64,000 nucleotides of DNA, from NCBI RefSeq assembly GCF_002803155.1, contig NZ_NNBP01000013.1:96514-160513 (forward strand), in the 5' to 3' direction. The stretch's first letter is position 1. Each line of letters starts with the position of its first letter. Below the pieces are notes generated by a model, which saw only the letters and a list, made by a program, of their open reading frames with translations, was not told where the DNA came from and made no database searches. Source of the DNA: Streptomyces sp. CB02959 (lineage in GTDB: Bacteria; Actinomycetota; Actinomycetes; Streptomycetales; Streptomycetaceae). Made by a program: the position numbers and the translations under genes. This document shows, piece by piece, positions 42,586 to 52,351 of this stretch.

Positions 42586-42852
42586 TCAGGCTCTGTGGTT
42601 CAGTGCTCGGGTCAGCTCCCGGTTGGCGGCCCGGGCTGCGTCGAGTTCGTCGGTCCGGTCCTGGAGCTGTCCGCGGGTGTCGGTGAGTTGTTGTTCGAGC
42701 GGGAGGAAGGTGCGGTCCACCCGGGCCGCGCGGGCCAGGCCGGAGACGGTGATGTCCCCGCCGCCTCGCAACATCGCATTGAGGGCTTTGAGGAAGCGTT
42801 CGCGGCGGCGGACCGAGTCGGCCCGCCGCCCATCGGCCATGGCGGTGGTCAT
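42586..42852 (-). CDS. small TnpC-like protein (DUF6262 type) of second recombinase set
   Basis: 88 residues: helix-turn-helix-like start (RRRERFLKALNAMLRGGGDI, TVSGLARAARVDRTFL) followed by a coiled coil (PLEQQLTDTRGQLQDRTDEL, DAARAANRELTRALN). ATG overlaps the stop of the 828-residue recombinase. Same design as the 138-residue protein at 21888-22304 but shorter. Expected to assist a Tn554-like integration reaction. Confidence 0.72.
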   Translation of the reverse strand: MTTAMADGRRADSVRRRERFLKALNAMLRGGGDITVSGLARAARVDRTFLPLEQQLTDTRGQLQDRTDELDAARAANRELTRALNHRA

Positions 42853-45335
42853 AGGGTCCTGTCGGGTCGGACGTCGGGCAGGGGTTGGCGGATGCGGGGC
42901 ATCCCCAGGGCGACGGTGCGGGAACGGCGGACCACTGCGATGGCTTCTCGGATCTGGGCCCGGTCTTCGTCGGTGAGGCCGTCGAGGTCGGCGCGGACGC
43001 GTTGGACGAGGCGCCGGACACGTGTGATCTCCTCGTCGGAGGGCATGGTCTCGGTCTTGGCCCAGTCGTCGGCGCTGGTGAAGGCGGCCAGGCGTTCGCG
43101 GTTGCGGAGCAGGTCGGCGAGGTATGCCTCCAGGTCGGGGAGGTAGGAGACGTCGGTGCGGAAGTGGCCGCAGCCCACGCAGCGGAAGCGGACGGGGCAG
43201 TCGTGGCCGCCGGCGGCGACGTTGGACGGCTCGGTGCACAGGCCGTAGGGGACTTGGACTTCGCCGATCGCGCGACGGGCGTATTCGGCATCGAGCAGGA
43301 TCTGGGCCTGGCGCCAGATGCGGTTGCCGTGCCGGTCGAACTGCATCGTGGTGACCCGGTCGACGGCCTCGCGTCGGTGTTGCGAGGTGACGCGGTAGTA
43401 CGCCTGTGTGGTCTCCAATCGCCGGTGATCCATCAAGTCGCGCAAGACGTCGGGTGGCACTGCGGCGTCTGCGTGGCGCTGGCAGTAGGCGTGCCGGTAG
43501 GCGTAGAGGAAGATCTTGGACTTGTCGAAGGGGAGGTTGCGGGTGACGAGCTGGCCGTCGACTTCGACGCGGGTGGAGGCCAGGAGCTCCGGCAGGGTGC
43601 CCACCCACTCGCGGTGGCACTGGGACAGCCAGCCGGAACCGATGGTTTTGCGGCCGTGGGAGTTGGCCAAGCAGGTGGGCAGAAGCACCAGCTCCGCTGC
43701 GGGAGTGTGGGGGAACGCGGCCCGGACCCGTTCCTGCTGCCGGGTGATCACGCCTGCGGTGCTCTGGGAGATCGGCAGGCGGCGGCCTTTGCGGTTGGCC
43801 TTGTCGTTGTTGTAGATCAGCTCGTGCTGTCCGTCGCTGTCCTGGACGAGGCACTCCAGCGGCAGCCGGCACATCTCCTGGGGGCGCCGACCGGTGTCGA
43901 TCAGCAGTTCTGTGGCCGCCTGGTGCTCTGGACCGTTGCGTGAGAGGTCGGCGAGGCGGGGCAGGTGTTCGCACAACTGCCGCATGACCTCCAGGGGAAG
44001 GTCCTTGCCAGCTTCGCTTTCCTCCAGCTCATCGGGGATGTCGTCGGCAAGAAGAGCAAAGTCCTCAGGCAGCCCATACAGTGGTCGGCCCGAGCGGGTC
44101 AGCCCCAGCGACCGCATCTGGGCGAGGTTGCCCCGAAGGCAGCGGCAGGTCACCACCCATTTGTGGGTGGAAAGAGCCTCTGTGCCGTGCAGGTAGGCGA
44201 GCCGGTTGAGGAAGGCGGTGATGTCGTGCCGGCCGAGCGCGCGAAGGTCCTCGCCACGGTCCTCGCGCTGCAGGCGAAGGCTCTCGGAGAGCATCGCGAA
44301 GGCGCGGACGATGTCCTGGACGGTGGCCATGGCTCGCCCGCGACGCTGGGGAAGGGTGGTGAAGGCCAACTCCTTGACCGCTTCGCGCAGCCAGGGCTGA
44401 TGGATGTCGGTGAAGTGCAGGCGGCCGGCGTGACCGAAGACCGCGCCGTCCCATACGTCCTTCGCCCGTTCGTTCTCCGGCGTCTTTCCGACCCGGTGGA
44501 TGAAGGTGATCAGGTTGTCGTAGAAGCCACGGCAGCCGCGGGCGAATTCCTCAGGCTTCACCGCTGTCAGTGTCGAAAGTTCCAGCTCTCGCGCGCGGTT
44601 GAGGAGGTGTCGCAGCAGGGTCTGGCTGGTGTGGAATCCGGCCTGGAGCCTGGCCTGGAGGCCGTAGAGCACTTCCGCCACCAGGCGTTCGGGGAGTCCT
44701 CGTAGGCTCACCTCGTTGTTCGCCGTGATGGGCGCGGTCGTTGCCCGCCAGTGCTGCTCGTCCCCGGCATCCACCAGCTCATGGCGGACGGCATGCGACC
44801 ACCGGACCCGGTGTGCGTGACAGTAAGGGTCAGCACCTGGCCGCTTCCGGTGGCAGGCCGCCACCGCGCACAAGCCGAAGCCTGGCAGCGGGATGACGTC
44901 GTCAAGCGCGAGGAACTGCGCTAGCGACACCTCCTGGCGATGGAGTTGATTGCGATGGGCACCGTACAACGATGTCCGCGAGGAAAAGACGGGCCGTTCA
45001 CATCGTGCCACCGAGCAGTCCTGGACACCGATCTGGCGACGTTGGATACGTCCCTCGGCCGTGAAGCTGTCCATGGGCGGCTCGCCCCGCTGCTTCCGCC
45101 ACTGGTAGCACCCTGAGCACAGTCCTTTGGCGACGCTGGGCATCGAGCACCCGGACACCGGACACAGGGGCATGCCAAGCAAGGGATGGTCATAGGGCAA
45201 GAAGAGCAATCGGATCTGGGGCGACCATCCCAGCACGCTCAAGAACTCCGGCTCCACCATGGCCATCAGCTCGGCGGCAGTGGCGTCGCCTCTGTTGAAC
45301 TCGACCAGCGTCGGCGCTGTAGTGATGACCCTCAT
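42849..45335 (-). CDS. large tyrosine recombinase with N-terminal zinc-finger-like clusters (TnpB-like)
   Basis: 828 residues. Three N-terminal Cys/His clusters (CPVSGCSMPSVAKGLCSGC; CSVARCERP; CAVAACHRKRPGADPYCHAH) may bind DNA. Catalytic domain: Arg in LLIDTGRRPQEMCRLP, YAYRHAYCQRHAD at box II, LMDHRRLETTQAYYRV with the nucleophile Tyr. A C-terminal Cys cluster (HDCPVRFRCVGCGHF) precedes a helical end. The gene is intact, overlaps the upstream integrase remnant (ATGA) and the downstream TnpC-like gene, and corresponds in order to tnpB of Tn554-like elements. Without its partner it may be inactive. Confidence 0.85.
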   Translation of the reverse strand: MRVITTAPTLVEFNRGDATAAELMAMVEPEFLSVLGWSPQIRLLFLPYDHPLLGMPLCPVSGCSMPSVAKGLCSGCYQWRKQRGEPPMDSFTAEGRIQRRQIGVQDCSVARCERPVFSSRTSLYGAHRNQLHRQEVSLAQFLALDDVIPLPGFGLCAVAACHRKRPGADPYCHAHRVRWSHAVRHELVDAGDEQHWRATTAPITANNEVSLRGLPERLVAEVLYGLQARLQAGFHTSQTLLRHLLNRARELELSTLTAVKPEEFARGCRGFYDNLITFIHRVGKTPENERAKDVWDGAVFGHAGRLHFTDIHQPWLREAVKELAFTTLPQRRGRAMATVQDIVRAFAMLSESLRLQREDRGEDLRALGRHDITAFLNRLAYLHGTEALSTHKWVVTCRCLRGNLAQMRSLGLTRSGRPLYGLPEDFALLADDIPDELEESEAGKDLPLEVMRQLCEHLPRLADLSRNGPEHQAATELLIDTGRRPQEMCRLPLECLVQDSDGQHELIYNNDKANRKGRRLPISQSTAGVITRQQERVRAAFPHTPAAELVLLPTCLANSHGRKTIGSGWLSQCHREWVGTLPELLASTRVEVDGQLVTRNLPFDKSKIFLYAYRHAYCQRHADAAVPPDVLRDLMDHRRLETTQAYYRVTSQHRREAVDRVTTMQFDRHGNRIWRQAQILLDAEYARRAIGEVQVPYGLCTEPSNVAAGGHDCPVRFRCVGCGHFRTDVSYLPDLEAYLADLLRNRERLAAFTSADDWAKTETMPSDEEITRVRRLVQRVRADLDGLTDEDRAQIREAIAVVRRSRTVALGMPRIRQPLPDVRPDRTL

Positions 45336-46125
45336 CGCGGCCCCACCTCGTTCAGCTCCCGCAGAGAAGGAACACGCTCGATCGCCGCGCGCAGCCCGGA
45401 ACGGGCCGGGTGCAGGTAAGGGCGGGGTGACTCCGGACTCTTCTGGCCCAGCAGGGCCTGGACTTCATCGAGCGTGCCGCCGGCGTCGACGACGTTGATG
45501 GCCATCGCATGCCGGCATATCCGCGGCCCGACGCGGCGCCCCAGTCCTGCCCGCGTTGACAGCGCCTCGCACAACTCCCCGATCGCCTCGGGGCTTACTG
45601 GGTGGCCGTAGGGCGGGCGGAAGAGGTTGACCAGCAGGAAGTCGCTCCCCGCCTCGCCGAGGATCTCGTGGCGCTCCAGCGCGTGCTGGTCGGCGGACTG
45701 CACCACCAGGAAGTCCACCGGCATCACCCACGGTTTCCTCGACTTTGACCAAGCGCCGTTGGTGTTCTGCCGCCGGATCACGTGCAGATGCGGACCCTCG
45801 GCGGCGCAGCCCAGCGAGCGCGAGTCGATCAGCAGGTGCAGATCGCAGCGGTGCAACCCGGCGACCGAAGCCCCACCCTCGACAACAGCAGCATGATCAG
45901 CCCCATGTCCTCGGCCGCCGTCCGCCAGTCCCGCCCGCCCCTCTCACACCAACGCAGAAACAGAGCCAGGCCCTCGGCGTATGCCTTCGTCGTCGACTCC
46001 GCCCGTCCTCGGGCCAGCCGTAGCTCTCTCAGGAAGCGGTCCGCGTCATGAATCAACGCAAGCTCGTCGTCCACCACAGTCCAACACCGGATCCCCGAAG
46101 GCATCCGCACAGGAAATGCCCGCAC
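45332..46125 (-). pseudogene. tyrosine recombinase (TnpA-like), internally deleted and frameshifted
   Basis: N-terminal part from GTG 46125: VRAFPVRMPSGIRCWTVVDD, FLRELRLARGRAESTTKAYA, EGLALFLRWCERGGRDW. It jumps from EDMG directly to LIMLLLSRVGLRS, so ~130 codons of the middle are missing, then shifts frame. The C-terminal part reads LHRCDLHLLIDSRSLGCAAE, GRRVGPRICRHAMAINVVDA, LGQKSPESPRPYLHP with box II and the Tyr region, but a Gln in place of the usual His. First gene of the second recombinase set; its loss should immobilise that element. Confidence 0.82.
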
Positions 46126-46249
46126 TTGTACCCCTGGTCCACGCGACGGTTGCAGCGGTCCGCCACAGAGCCACACCCCCCAGGAACATGCCGTAGAGCC
46201 CCAACGACGGGGCTCTGGACGACGTCACGCCACGGTCCAGGAACCCCAG

Positions 46250-46495
46250 AGAACGGCGGGCGGGTGCGACATCAGCGCATCTGCGCACTCGATGGACAAC
46301 GTCTCACCGCCAGTGAGACAGCCCGCGGCTGGAACACCCCCGACGGCCGCACGGTCGTCGTCACTGACGAGGACCTGGCGGCGCTGCCGCTGCCGACGAA
46401 GCGGGTAATCGAGGTCTTGGGGTTCATCGACACAAACGACGTCGACCCTCTGCTGTATGCCCGTCCGTACTGGGTCGGCGCCTCCGGGCCGGGCA
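46250..46495 (+). pseudogene. Ku (NHEJ DNA-end-binding protein) internal fragment
   Basis: Reads GGRVRHQRICALDGQRLTAS, GWNTPDGRTVVVTDEDLAAL, PLPTKRVIEVLGFIDTNDVD, PLLYARPYWVGASGPG, a clear match to the middle of bacterial Ku (about residues 50-130 of ~300). Both ends are lost: upstream to the second recombinase set, downstream to an IS fragment. GTCTCACCGCCAGTGAGAC within it forms a small hairpin. Confidence 0.75.
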
Positions 46496-46560
46496 TCATC
46501 CGGCGCAGCGACGGACAGAAAGGCTTCGTCGTGCTGCCCAAACGGTGGATCGTCGGACAG
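46496..46560 (+). pseudogene. IS5-like transposase shred
   Basis: RRSDGQKGFVVLPKRWIV is the conserved segment just before the catalytic RTF of IS5-type DDE transposases; everything after is unrelated. From 46560 to 46937 only noncoding debris is seen, apart from the leader of the phosphoesterase gene. Confidence 0.55.
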
Positions 46561-46937
46561 CGCCAAGCCAAGAAACCGAAGCCCGTCCGCGGGCAGCGGA
46601 CGGACGTGACGTGGGCCGGGCTTTCCCGGGAAGCCTGGCCAGCGGCCTTTCCTTCCGACTTCGGGTCGAGCGGACTCCCGCGGCCTGGCCGACCAGGTCG
46701 CCTTGCGCGCCGGCGAGAGGGCGATGCTCTGGGAGCGGGTCGCTGAAGGCTTGAGCGGTGTTCCGCAGGGAGGGCGGCCACCTCGGGCCAGACGCGCCGG
46801 CCCAGCCACGTGTCTACTGGCTTCGAAACCTGTTCGCGTGCACTTCGCCCACTGTTCACGGGGCGCCCCTCGAACGGTTTGATGTGTGCTGCCAACAATC
46901 TGCCTGCCGACAGCATTCGTGGACTGGAGTGTGGAGC

Positions 46938-48113
46938 ATGCGCAAGATGGCCTTCGGCTGGAAGCAGACCGCAGCGGGCGCCGCTGCGGCGGCCCTGGCG
47001 ATGGGGGGCGCCTTCATGGGGGTGGCCGCCGCGTCGCCTGCCGAGCCGCAGCAGGGCGAGGGTGTGCCACAGCACATCTTCTACATCATGATGGAGAACC
47101 ACGGGAAGTCCCAGATCATCGGCAACACCACCGATGCGCCCTATATCAACCAGCTCGCCACCAAATACAACACCGCATCCAATTTCCACGGGGTCACCCA
47201 CCCCAGCCTGCCCAACTACCTGTCCGCCTTCTCCGGGTCCTTCCAGGGCATCTGGGACGACTGCAAGGCGGGAGCGACGGTGACCTGTTCCCCAGAGGAG
47301 TTCGTCCCGGGTTCGGGCGACGCGACCGACTCCGCATCGCTGACGCCCGCCCAGGTGGCCAGCGCCAGCAAGACGCCGCACATGTTCTCCGGCCGTAACC
47401 TCGTCGACCAGCTGGAGGCGAAGGGGCGGACCTGGAAGGCGTACATGCAGTCCATGCCGCAGGCCGGTTTCGAGGGCGAGTACGCGCCGGGCGACGTCAA
47501 CGGCACCACGGTGAAGCTGTACGCGCAAAAGCACAACCCGTTCATGTACTTCTCGGACATCAACTCTCCGGGCAACCCTCGGCTGAAGCAGGTTGTGCCG
47601 CTGGAGAAGAACTTCGACGCGGACCTGGCCTCGGGCACGGTTCCCAACTTCTCCTGGATCAGCCCCGACCAGTGCCACGACATGCACGGGATATCCCCGA
47701 GCGCCGCGGCGATCGTCGGCCTCCCCGACTGCGGTACCCCCAGCTCCGGTCTCGACCACGGGCCGATCCGGCTCGGCGACCAGTTCCTCCGCGACACGGT
47801 CACCAAGATCATGAACTCCCCGACGTGGAAGTCGAGTAACTCCAGCATCGTCATCAACTGGGACGAGAACGACTACTCCGGCTACTCCGGAGGGCCCGGC
47901 AGCCCGGTGGGGGCGAAGGGTGCCGTGCTCGGCGGCGGGGACGCGCCACTGATCGTGATCAACTCCCACGGCGGCCCGCACAAGGACTCCAACGTCCCCG
48001 CCGACCACTACACCGTGCTCGCCACGCTCGAACACATGTGGCACCTCGGCTGCCTGGAGAACACCTGCTCGCCCCGCACCTCCGGCTCGCTACGGGATCT
48101 GTTCGCCCGCTAA
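46938..48113 (+). CDS. secreted phosphoesterase / acid phosphatase-like protein
   Basis: 391 residues with signal peptide (FGWKQTAAGAAAAALAMGGA, cleavage after AAA near 36). Phosphoesterase-family (phospholipase C/acid phosphatase type) motifs: HIFYIMMENHGKSQIIGN (E-N-H metal site), THPSLPNYLSAFSG with the nucleophile region, ISPDQCHDMHG, SSIVINWDENDYSGYSGG, VINSHGGPHKDSNVPADHYT, VLATLEHMW. All metal-site segments are present, so it is likely active outside the cell on phosphate esters. ATG 46938 has CTGGAG at 9 bases. Isolated between IS debris. Confidence 0.88.
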   Translation: MRKMAFGWKQTAAGAAAAALAMGGAFMGVAAASPAEPQQGEGVPQHIFYIMMENHGKSQIIGNTTDAPYINQLATKYNTASNFHGVTHPSLPNYLSAFSGSFQGIWDDCKAGATVTCSPEEFVPGSGDATDSASLTPAQVASASKTPHMFSGRNLVDQLEAKGRTWKAYMQSMPQAGFEGEYAPGDVNGTTVKLYAQKHNPFMYFSDINSPGNPRLKQVVPLEKNFDADLASGTVPNFSWISPDQCHDMHGISPSAAAIVGLPDCGTPSSGLDHGPIRLGDQFLRDTVTKIMNSPTWKSSNSSIVINWDENDYSGYSGGPGSPVGAKGAVLGGGDAPLIVINSHGGPHKDSNVPADHYTVLATLEHMWHLGCLENTCSPRTSGSLRDLFAR

Positions 48114-48132
48114 GGCCTGCTCTGAGTCGAGA

Positions 48133-48260
48133 TCACGGGATGGCCGGGAGGCTACGAAGCCAGATGATTGGACCGCGTAGGTGCAGTCCGGCTTCGTAGC
48201 CTTCAGGCGTCCTGTCGTAGCGGGTCGCCAGTCCTCGCCACTCCGTGAAGCTCGCCGGGC
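48133..48260 (-). pseudogene. IS5-family transposase C-terminus with internal hairpin
   Basis: Reads EWRGLATRYDRTPEGYEAGL, HLRGPIIWLRSLPAIP-stop, the conserved end of IS5-type transposases (usual WRGxATRYDKxxxxYxAxxxL). AGGCTACGAAGCC (48149-48161) is perfectly inverted at 48190-48202, giving a 13-bp hairpin within the coding end. The other ~480 bases up to the kinase gene contain no gene. Confidence 0.75.
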
Positions 48261-48740
48261 TCGGGGCAGGGTGGACGCGCGTGGTCGCCATCGTCGAGGA
48301 CCAGTGACCGCAGCGGGTGCGGAGCGGGGCACGGCCCGGGCGGCCGTGCCCCGCTCCCATGTGTACCGCTCTCACCAGCCCAGACACGCAGCACGGGGAG
48401 GCGGTTCGGGTCGGCCGGCCCCTGCTGCACGAGCACGCGTTGGTGTCGGTCAAAGTGCGGCGCCCGGACGGCCGGTGGGGCAATGCAGGTTCGTAATACA
48501 GATGTCCCTTTCTCATTGCCGGTGGCCCGTGTCCGGCCCATGGGGCACCCGTGTGAGACAAACGCTGGCATCTTGTCGCGTTGAAGCAGTCAGGTTCTCG
48601 CTGGTTCTCGTTCGTGCTGGCGGATTGACTCGTGGCAAAGACCTGTCCGGAATCGCCGCCGCTATGAGGAGCAACTGACACGGTCCCCGCAGGCGCCCTG
48701 GTCTGCAAGCCCTGCCTTGCAACTACCGTGGAGCACTAAG

Positions 48741-50849
48741 GTGTTCGACGTGACAGAAGCGAACGGGGAATTGATCGGCGGCCGGTACCGACTGATCGAG
48801 CTGATAGGCCAGGGCGGCATGGGCCGCGTCTGGCGGGGTCGGGACGAGACGCTCGGGCGGGACGTCGCCATCAAGGAAGTGACGTTCCCGCAGGGCATCA
48901 CCGCCGAGCAGCGAGACGTCCTGCTCCAGCGTGTGACACGGGAGGCGCGCGCCGCAGCACGGCTCAACCATCCCGGGATCATCACGGTGCACGACGTGGT
49001 CGAACACCAGGGCGCGCCCGTGATCGTCATGGAATACGTGACCGGCATCTCCCTGGCCTCGTCGATCGCGCAGAGCGGAGGGCTGCCGGTCCGCACAGTC
49101 GCCGAGATCGGCACGAAGATGCTGCAGGCGTTGAACCGCGCCCACGCATCCGGCATCGTCCATCGCGACCTCAAACCGGACAACGTCCTGCTGATGGACG
49201 ACCGGGTCATCATCACCGATTTCGGCATCGCGCACATGGCGGACTCGACCACGGCGCTCACCCACACAGGCACGATCATCGGCACACCGGCCTACATGTC
49301 GCCCGAGCAGTTGGCGGGCAAGACTCCCTCAGCCGCCACCGACCTGTGGGCGTTGGGCGCCACGCTCTACAGCGCCGTCGAGGGTCAACCCCCCTTCAGT
49401 GCCGAGACCTTCACCGCACTGGTACTCGCCGTGATCACCGAGGACCCGCGCCCTGCCCTGCGTGCAGGGGGCCTGTGGCCGGTTCTTGCGGCCCTGCTGA
49501 CGAAGGATCCGGCGCAACGTGCCACGGCCGCGCAAGCGCAGGCCGCGCTGGAGCAGGTGGAACGGACAGGAGCGGCCGTTCCCGTTCCGATTCCCACTCA
49601 GGTCGATTCCGCGCCGTCGCCGGGGCCGCACGCGGCACACCAGCTGCCAACCCAGACGGGCACCCCGTTCGCACCGCCCGTCTCCCCGGGGTCCGGCGGG
49701 ACCCCGGCATCCGGGACGCCCAGGACTCTCGGGCGGCGCAGCGTCCTGTGGCTCGGCCTGGGCGGGGCCGCTGCGGTGGCCGGCGGCATCGGGATCGCCC
49801 TGAAGACCGGCGACCACACCCCACCGAAGCCCAAGGTGAACCCGTGGGAATACGCCGTCGAGGGCCCGCGCCATGACAGTAATCCGCCTCCGTTCGCCGT
49901 GGCCGACGGCGCCCTGTACGTCTCCACCGAGGAGACCATCGTCGCCCTGGACGCGCGCACCGGACGCAAGCGCTGGAAAGGCCCCTCCGACTTCTCCCGG
50001 GAGTACAGGTACAGGAACCCCCTCGTGGCCGCCGACGGGGCGGTGTACGCGTCCGGCCAGATCGGCACCACGTATGGCCTGTGCGCACTGGACGCGGACG
50101 GCAGGAAGAAGTGGTTCTGCTCCTTCGCCGACTCCGACCACAGACCGGTCGTGACCGACGGAATCGTCTACATCGCGGCGTACGGCCATGTGCACGCCGT
50201 GCATGCGGACAACGGGCGGAAGCTGTGGAGCCATCCGCTGGGGGACAAGGGCTCCAGCGGTCTGGCGGTGGCCGACGGCACCGTGTACGTCAGCGGCGGC
50301 AAAGCCCTGTACGCGCTGGACGCGGCCAGCGGCGCCAGGAAGTGGGCCTTCCCTCTCGACTACGGAGCACGCCTCGACCAGCCACCCGTCGTGTCCGGCG
50401 GACTCGTGTACGTCCTCGACGATGTCACGAACCTCCACGCGCTCCACGCCGCCGAGGGCACCGGGAAGTGGTGGCTCAAGTTCAACGGGCAGAGCCTCTG
50501 CGCCGCGGGCGACATGCTCTACGTCACCGGCGGTGACGTTGCGGAAAACGGAATAGTCCACGCGCTCGACTCGTCGACGGGGAAGAGGAAGTGGGGCCGC
50601 AAGGTGAACTCCAGTCAGCTGTCGCCCACGCAGCTCGCACTGGCGGGTGACCTGCTCTTCGTCGCCAGTACCGAGGACAAGGACGGTACCGTCTACGCCG
50701 TCGACACCGGTGACGGCTCCCAGCGCTGGTCCACCGGGATTCTGGAGAAGCTGGGCAGCGACATGGCGGCCGCCTACGGATTCGTGTACGCCTCCGTCAA
50801 TGGCCGTGTCGTGGCCCTCGACGCGGCCACGGGGACGGCGCCGACCTGA
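48741..50849 (+). CDS. membrane Ser/Thr protein kinase with PQQ-type beta-propeller sensor
   Basis: 702 residues. Hanks-type kinase (~8-270): GQGGMGRVWRGRD (P-loop), VAIKEV (Lys), HRDLKPDNVLLMDD (catalytic Asp), ITDFGIAHM (DFG), GTPAYMSPEQL. Pro-rich linker, a single TM near 345-365 (VLWLGLGGAAAVAGGIGIAL), then an external seven-bladed PQQ-like propeller with repeated ALDA-x-TG-x-KW units (ALDARTGRKRWKG, AVHADNGRKLWSHP, ALDAASGARKWAFP, ALDSSTGKRKWGRK, AVDTGDGSQRWSTG). It would sense an extracellular ligand and phosphorylate unknown targets. GTG 48741 follows GGAG at 7 bases. Confidence 0.93.
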   Translation: MFDVTEANGELIGGRYRLIELIGQGGMGRVWRGRDETLGRDVAIKEVTFPQGITAEQRDVLLQRVTREARAAARLNHPGIITVHDVVEHQGAPVIVMEYVTGISLASSIAQSGGLPVRTVAEIGTKMLQALNRAHASGIVHRDLKPDNVLLMDDRVIITDFGIAHMADSTTALTHTGTIIGTPAYMSPEQLAGKTPSAATDLWALGATLYSAVEGQPPFSAETFTALVLAVITEDPRPALRAGGLWPVLAALLTKDPAQRATAAQAQAALEQVERTGAAVPVPIPTQVDSAPSPGPHAAHQLPTQTGTPFAPPVSPGSGGTPASGTPRTLGRRSVLWLGLGGAAAVAGGIGIALKTGDHTPPKPKVNPWEYAVEGPRHDSNPPPFAVADGALYVSTEETIVALDARTGRKRWKGPSDFSREYRYRNPLVAADGAVYASGQIGTTYGLCALDADGRKKWFCSFADSDHRPVVTDGIVYIAAYGHVHAVHADNGRKLWSHPLGDKGSSGLAVADGTVYVSGGKALYALDAASGARKWAFPLDYGARLDQPPVVSGGLVYVLDDVTNLHALHAAEGTGKWWLKFNGQSLCAAGDMLYVTGGDVAENGIVHALDSSTGKRKWGRKVNSSQLSPTQLALAGDLLFVASTEDKDGTVYAVDTGDGSQRWSTGILEKLGSDMAAAYGFVYASVNGRVVALDAATGTAPT

Positions 50850-50929
50850 GCCACGAGCACGACATCGACGGGCGGCACCAGCATGCCGGGGAACAGCCCT
50901 GCGGGATGATGCCGGGCGGCCCTGTGCGG

Positions 50930-51115
50930 GGATTCCAGGGCGCACCCACGCCTGGCAGAACTCCTTCCACCGGCTCGCACGCTGCTTCGAACGGCGGGTC
51001 ACCGTCATCGAAGCCTTCTTCGACCTCACCGACGCGATCATCACCGTCCGCAGCCTGATCCGCCGAGCCTGGACCACCCACGGCTGGGATACACGTCCTC
51101 GATGCCGACTATGAC
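50930..51115 (+). pseudogene. IS transposase C-terminal fragment
   Basis: RTHAWQNSFHRLARCFERRV, TVIEAFFDLTDAIITVRSLI, RRAWTTHGW is the typical end of IS5-group transposases of actinomycetes. Only ~55 codons remain. After it, at 51219-51400, another frame reads GGGSFHGAKFSGGEVDLREA, a pentapeptide-repeat-like shred. No intact gene from 50850 to 51426. Confidence 0.65.
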
Positions 51116-51428
51116 CGATGCCCGGCGTACGGACGTTCAGGTGTCGGCCGACAGCCGGTCGCCGATTTGCACGGCCGCTACCATAGTCATCGGCACGTCC
51201 AGGATTGGTCGTTGATCGAACAGCCCCCAGGACGCGCCGTGCCTTCGGCGGCGGCTCCTTCCACGGGGCCAAGTTCTCCGGCGGCGAGGTTGACTTGCGC
51301 GAGGCGTCGGCCCGTTGTTCGGGGCCGACGTGCTCGCGCAGCCGCCTGTCGGCCTTCTCCTCCCGCCGCCTGTCACCGCCACTCCCACCCGAGCGCCCCG
51401 GAGTAGCACGGCCTGGCATCCCTCGCTA

Positions 51429-51461
51429 AGTGGTCGGCTTCGTAAGCCCTTCGGGGGTTGA
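51429..51461 (+). repeat. IS630-like terminal inverted repeat, left
   Basis: AGTGGTCG, then 13 bases, then TTCGGGGGTTGA. It overlaps no coding bases; the transposase stop begins at the next base. Confidence 0.85.
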
Positions 51462-52090
51462 TCAAGCTGCGAGCGCGACGGAGGATTCTTGCTGGTGATC
51501 GGCGGTGTGCCGGTCGCGTCTGGCCAGCAGATCGTCCAGGTCGGAGGTGGTGAACCTCAGCTGGAACGGCTGTGCCGTGGCGTTGTAGCGGTCTTCGAAG
51601 GCTAGGAGCCGGTCCCTGACCTGGGCCAGGTCGGTGAAGTCGTTGGGCGAGACCGCCTTGCGCCGGACGACGGAGAGGTAGATCTCCACCTGGTTCAGCC
51701 AGGAGGCATGCACAGGGGTGTGGGCCATGACCGCGTTCGGGAACGCCGCGGCCAGCCGGTCGGCGGCCTTCTTGCCGCGGTGGGAGGAGCCGTTGTCGAC
51801 GATCCAGAACACGCGCTTGGCGCTCGCGTAGGGCTCGATGCCCATGACCTGGGCGACCAGGTTCATGAACGGCGAAGCGGCCTCGCCACCTGCGCACCGT
51901 GTCCAGATGCAGGCCGGTCTCCCGGGCGATGCGCGCGTCGGAGCGTCCACGCGCCGCGTGCAGAACCACCTGCGCCCGCAGACGCAGCCGGTACTCGGCC
52001 TTGTGGCCGTAGGCCATCTTCTTCAGCCGCTCACGCTCCGAGGCGGTTGGAGATAATCGGGCGGGCCGAGGCAACTGGCATGAGATGAGG
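51462..52090 (-). pseudogene. IS630-family transposase, internal deletion
   Basis: The N-terminal HTH (ASERERLKKMAYGHKAEYRL, RLRAQVVLHAARGRSDARIA, RETGLHLDTVRRWRGRFA) is joined, out of frame, at about 51895 to the DDE C-terminal half: RVFWIVDNGSSHRGKKAADR, LAAAFPNAVMAHTPVHASWL, NQVEIYLSVVRRKAVSPNDF. The middle ~130 codons, with the first catalytic Asp, are missing. DNG and NQVE, the second Asp and the Glu regions, remain. Not functional; could be moved only by a related transposase in trans. Confidence 0.85.
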
Positions 52091-52351
52091 ACCGATCGGG
52101 AGAAGTGGATCACGACAACCCGTAGCTTGCCGTGCCCGCTCCCCGACCCGCCCGGCACGAAGGCGGTCGCGCCCACACGGTCGGCACACACCACCGCTTC
52201 GAGCAGCTCCTTGCCGGGCGCGACCGCACCGCCTTGCCGCAGCCGAGCACCTGTAGGTGATACCCGCAGGCCGTGCGGGCCCACAGGACGGGCCCGTCGG
52301 GGTGCCGATAGCCTCACTCCAGGTCAATTCCCGGCCGACAGAGGAGACACC

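Noticed and set aside
42586..43974. 462-codon frame as one long TnpC-like protein
   Set aside because: Everything above 42852 is antisense-frame read-through of the 828-residue recombinase; the ATG at 42852 overlaps that gene's stop as expected.
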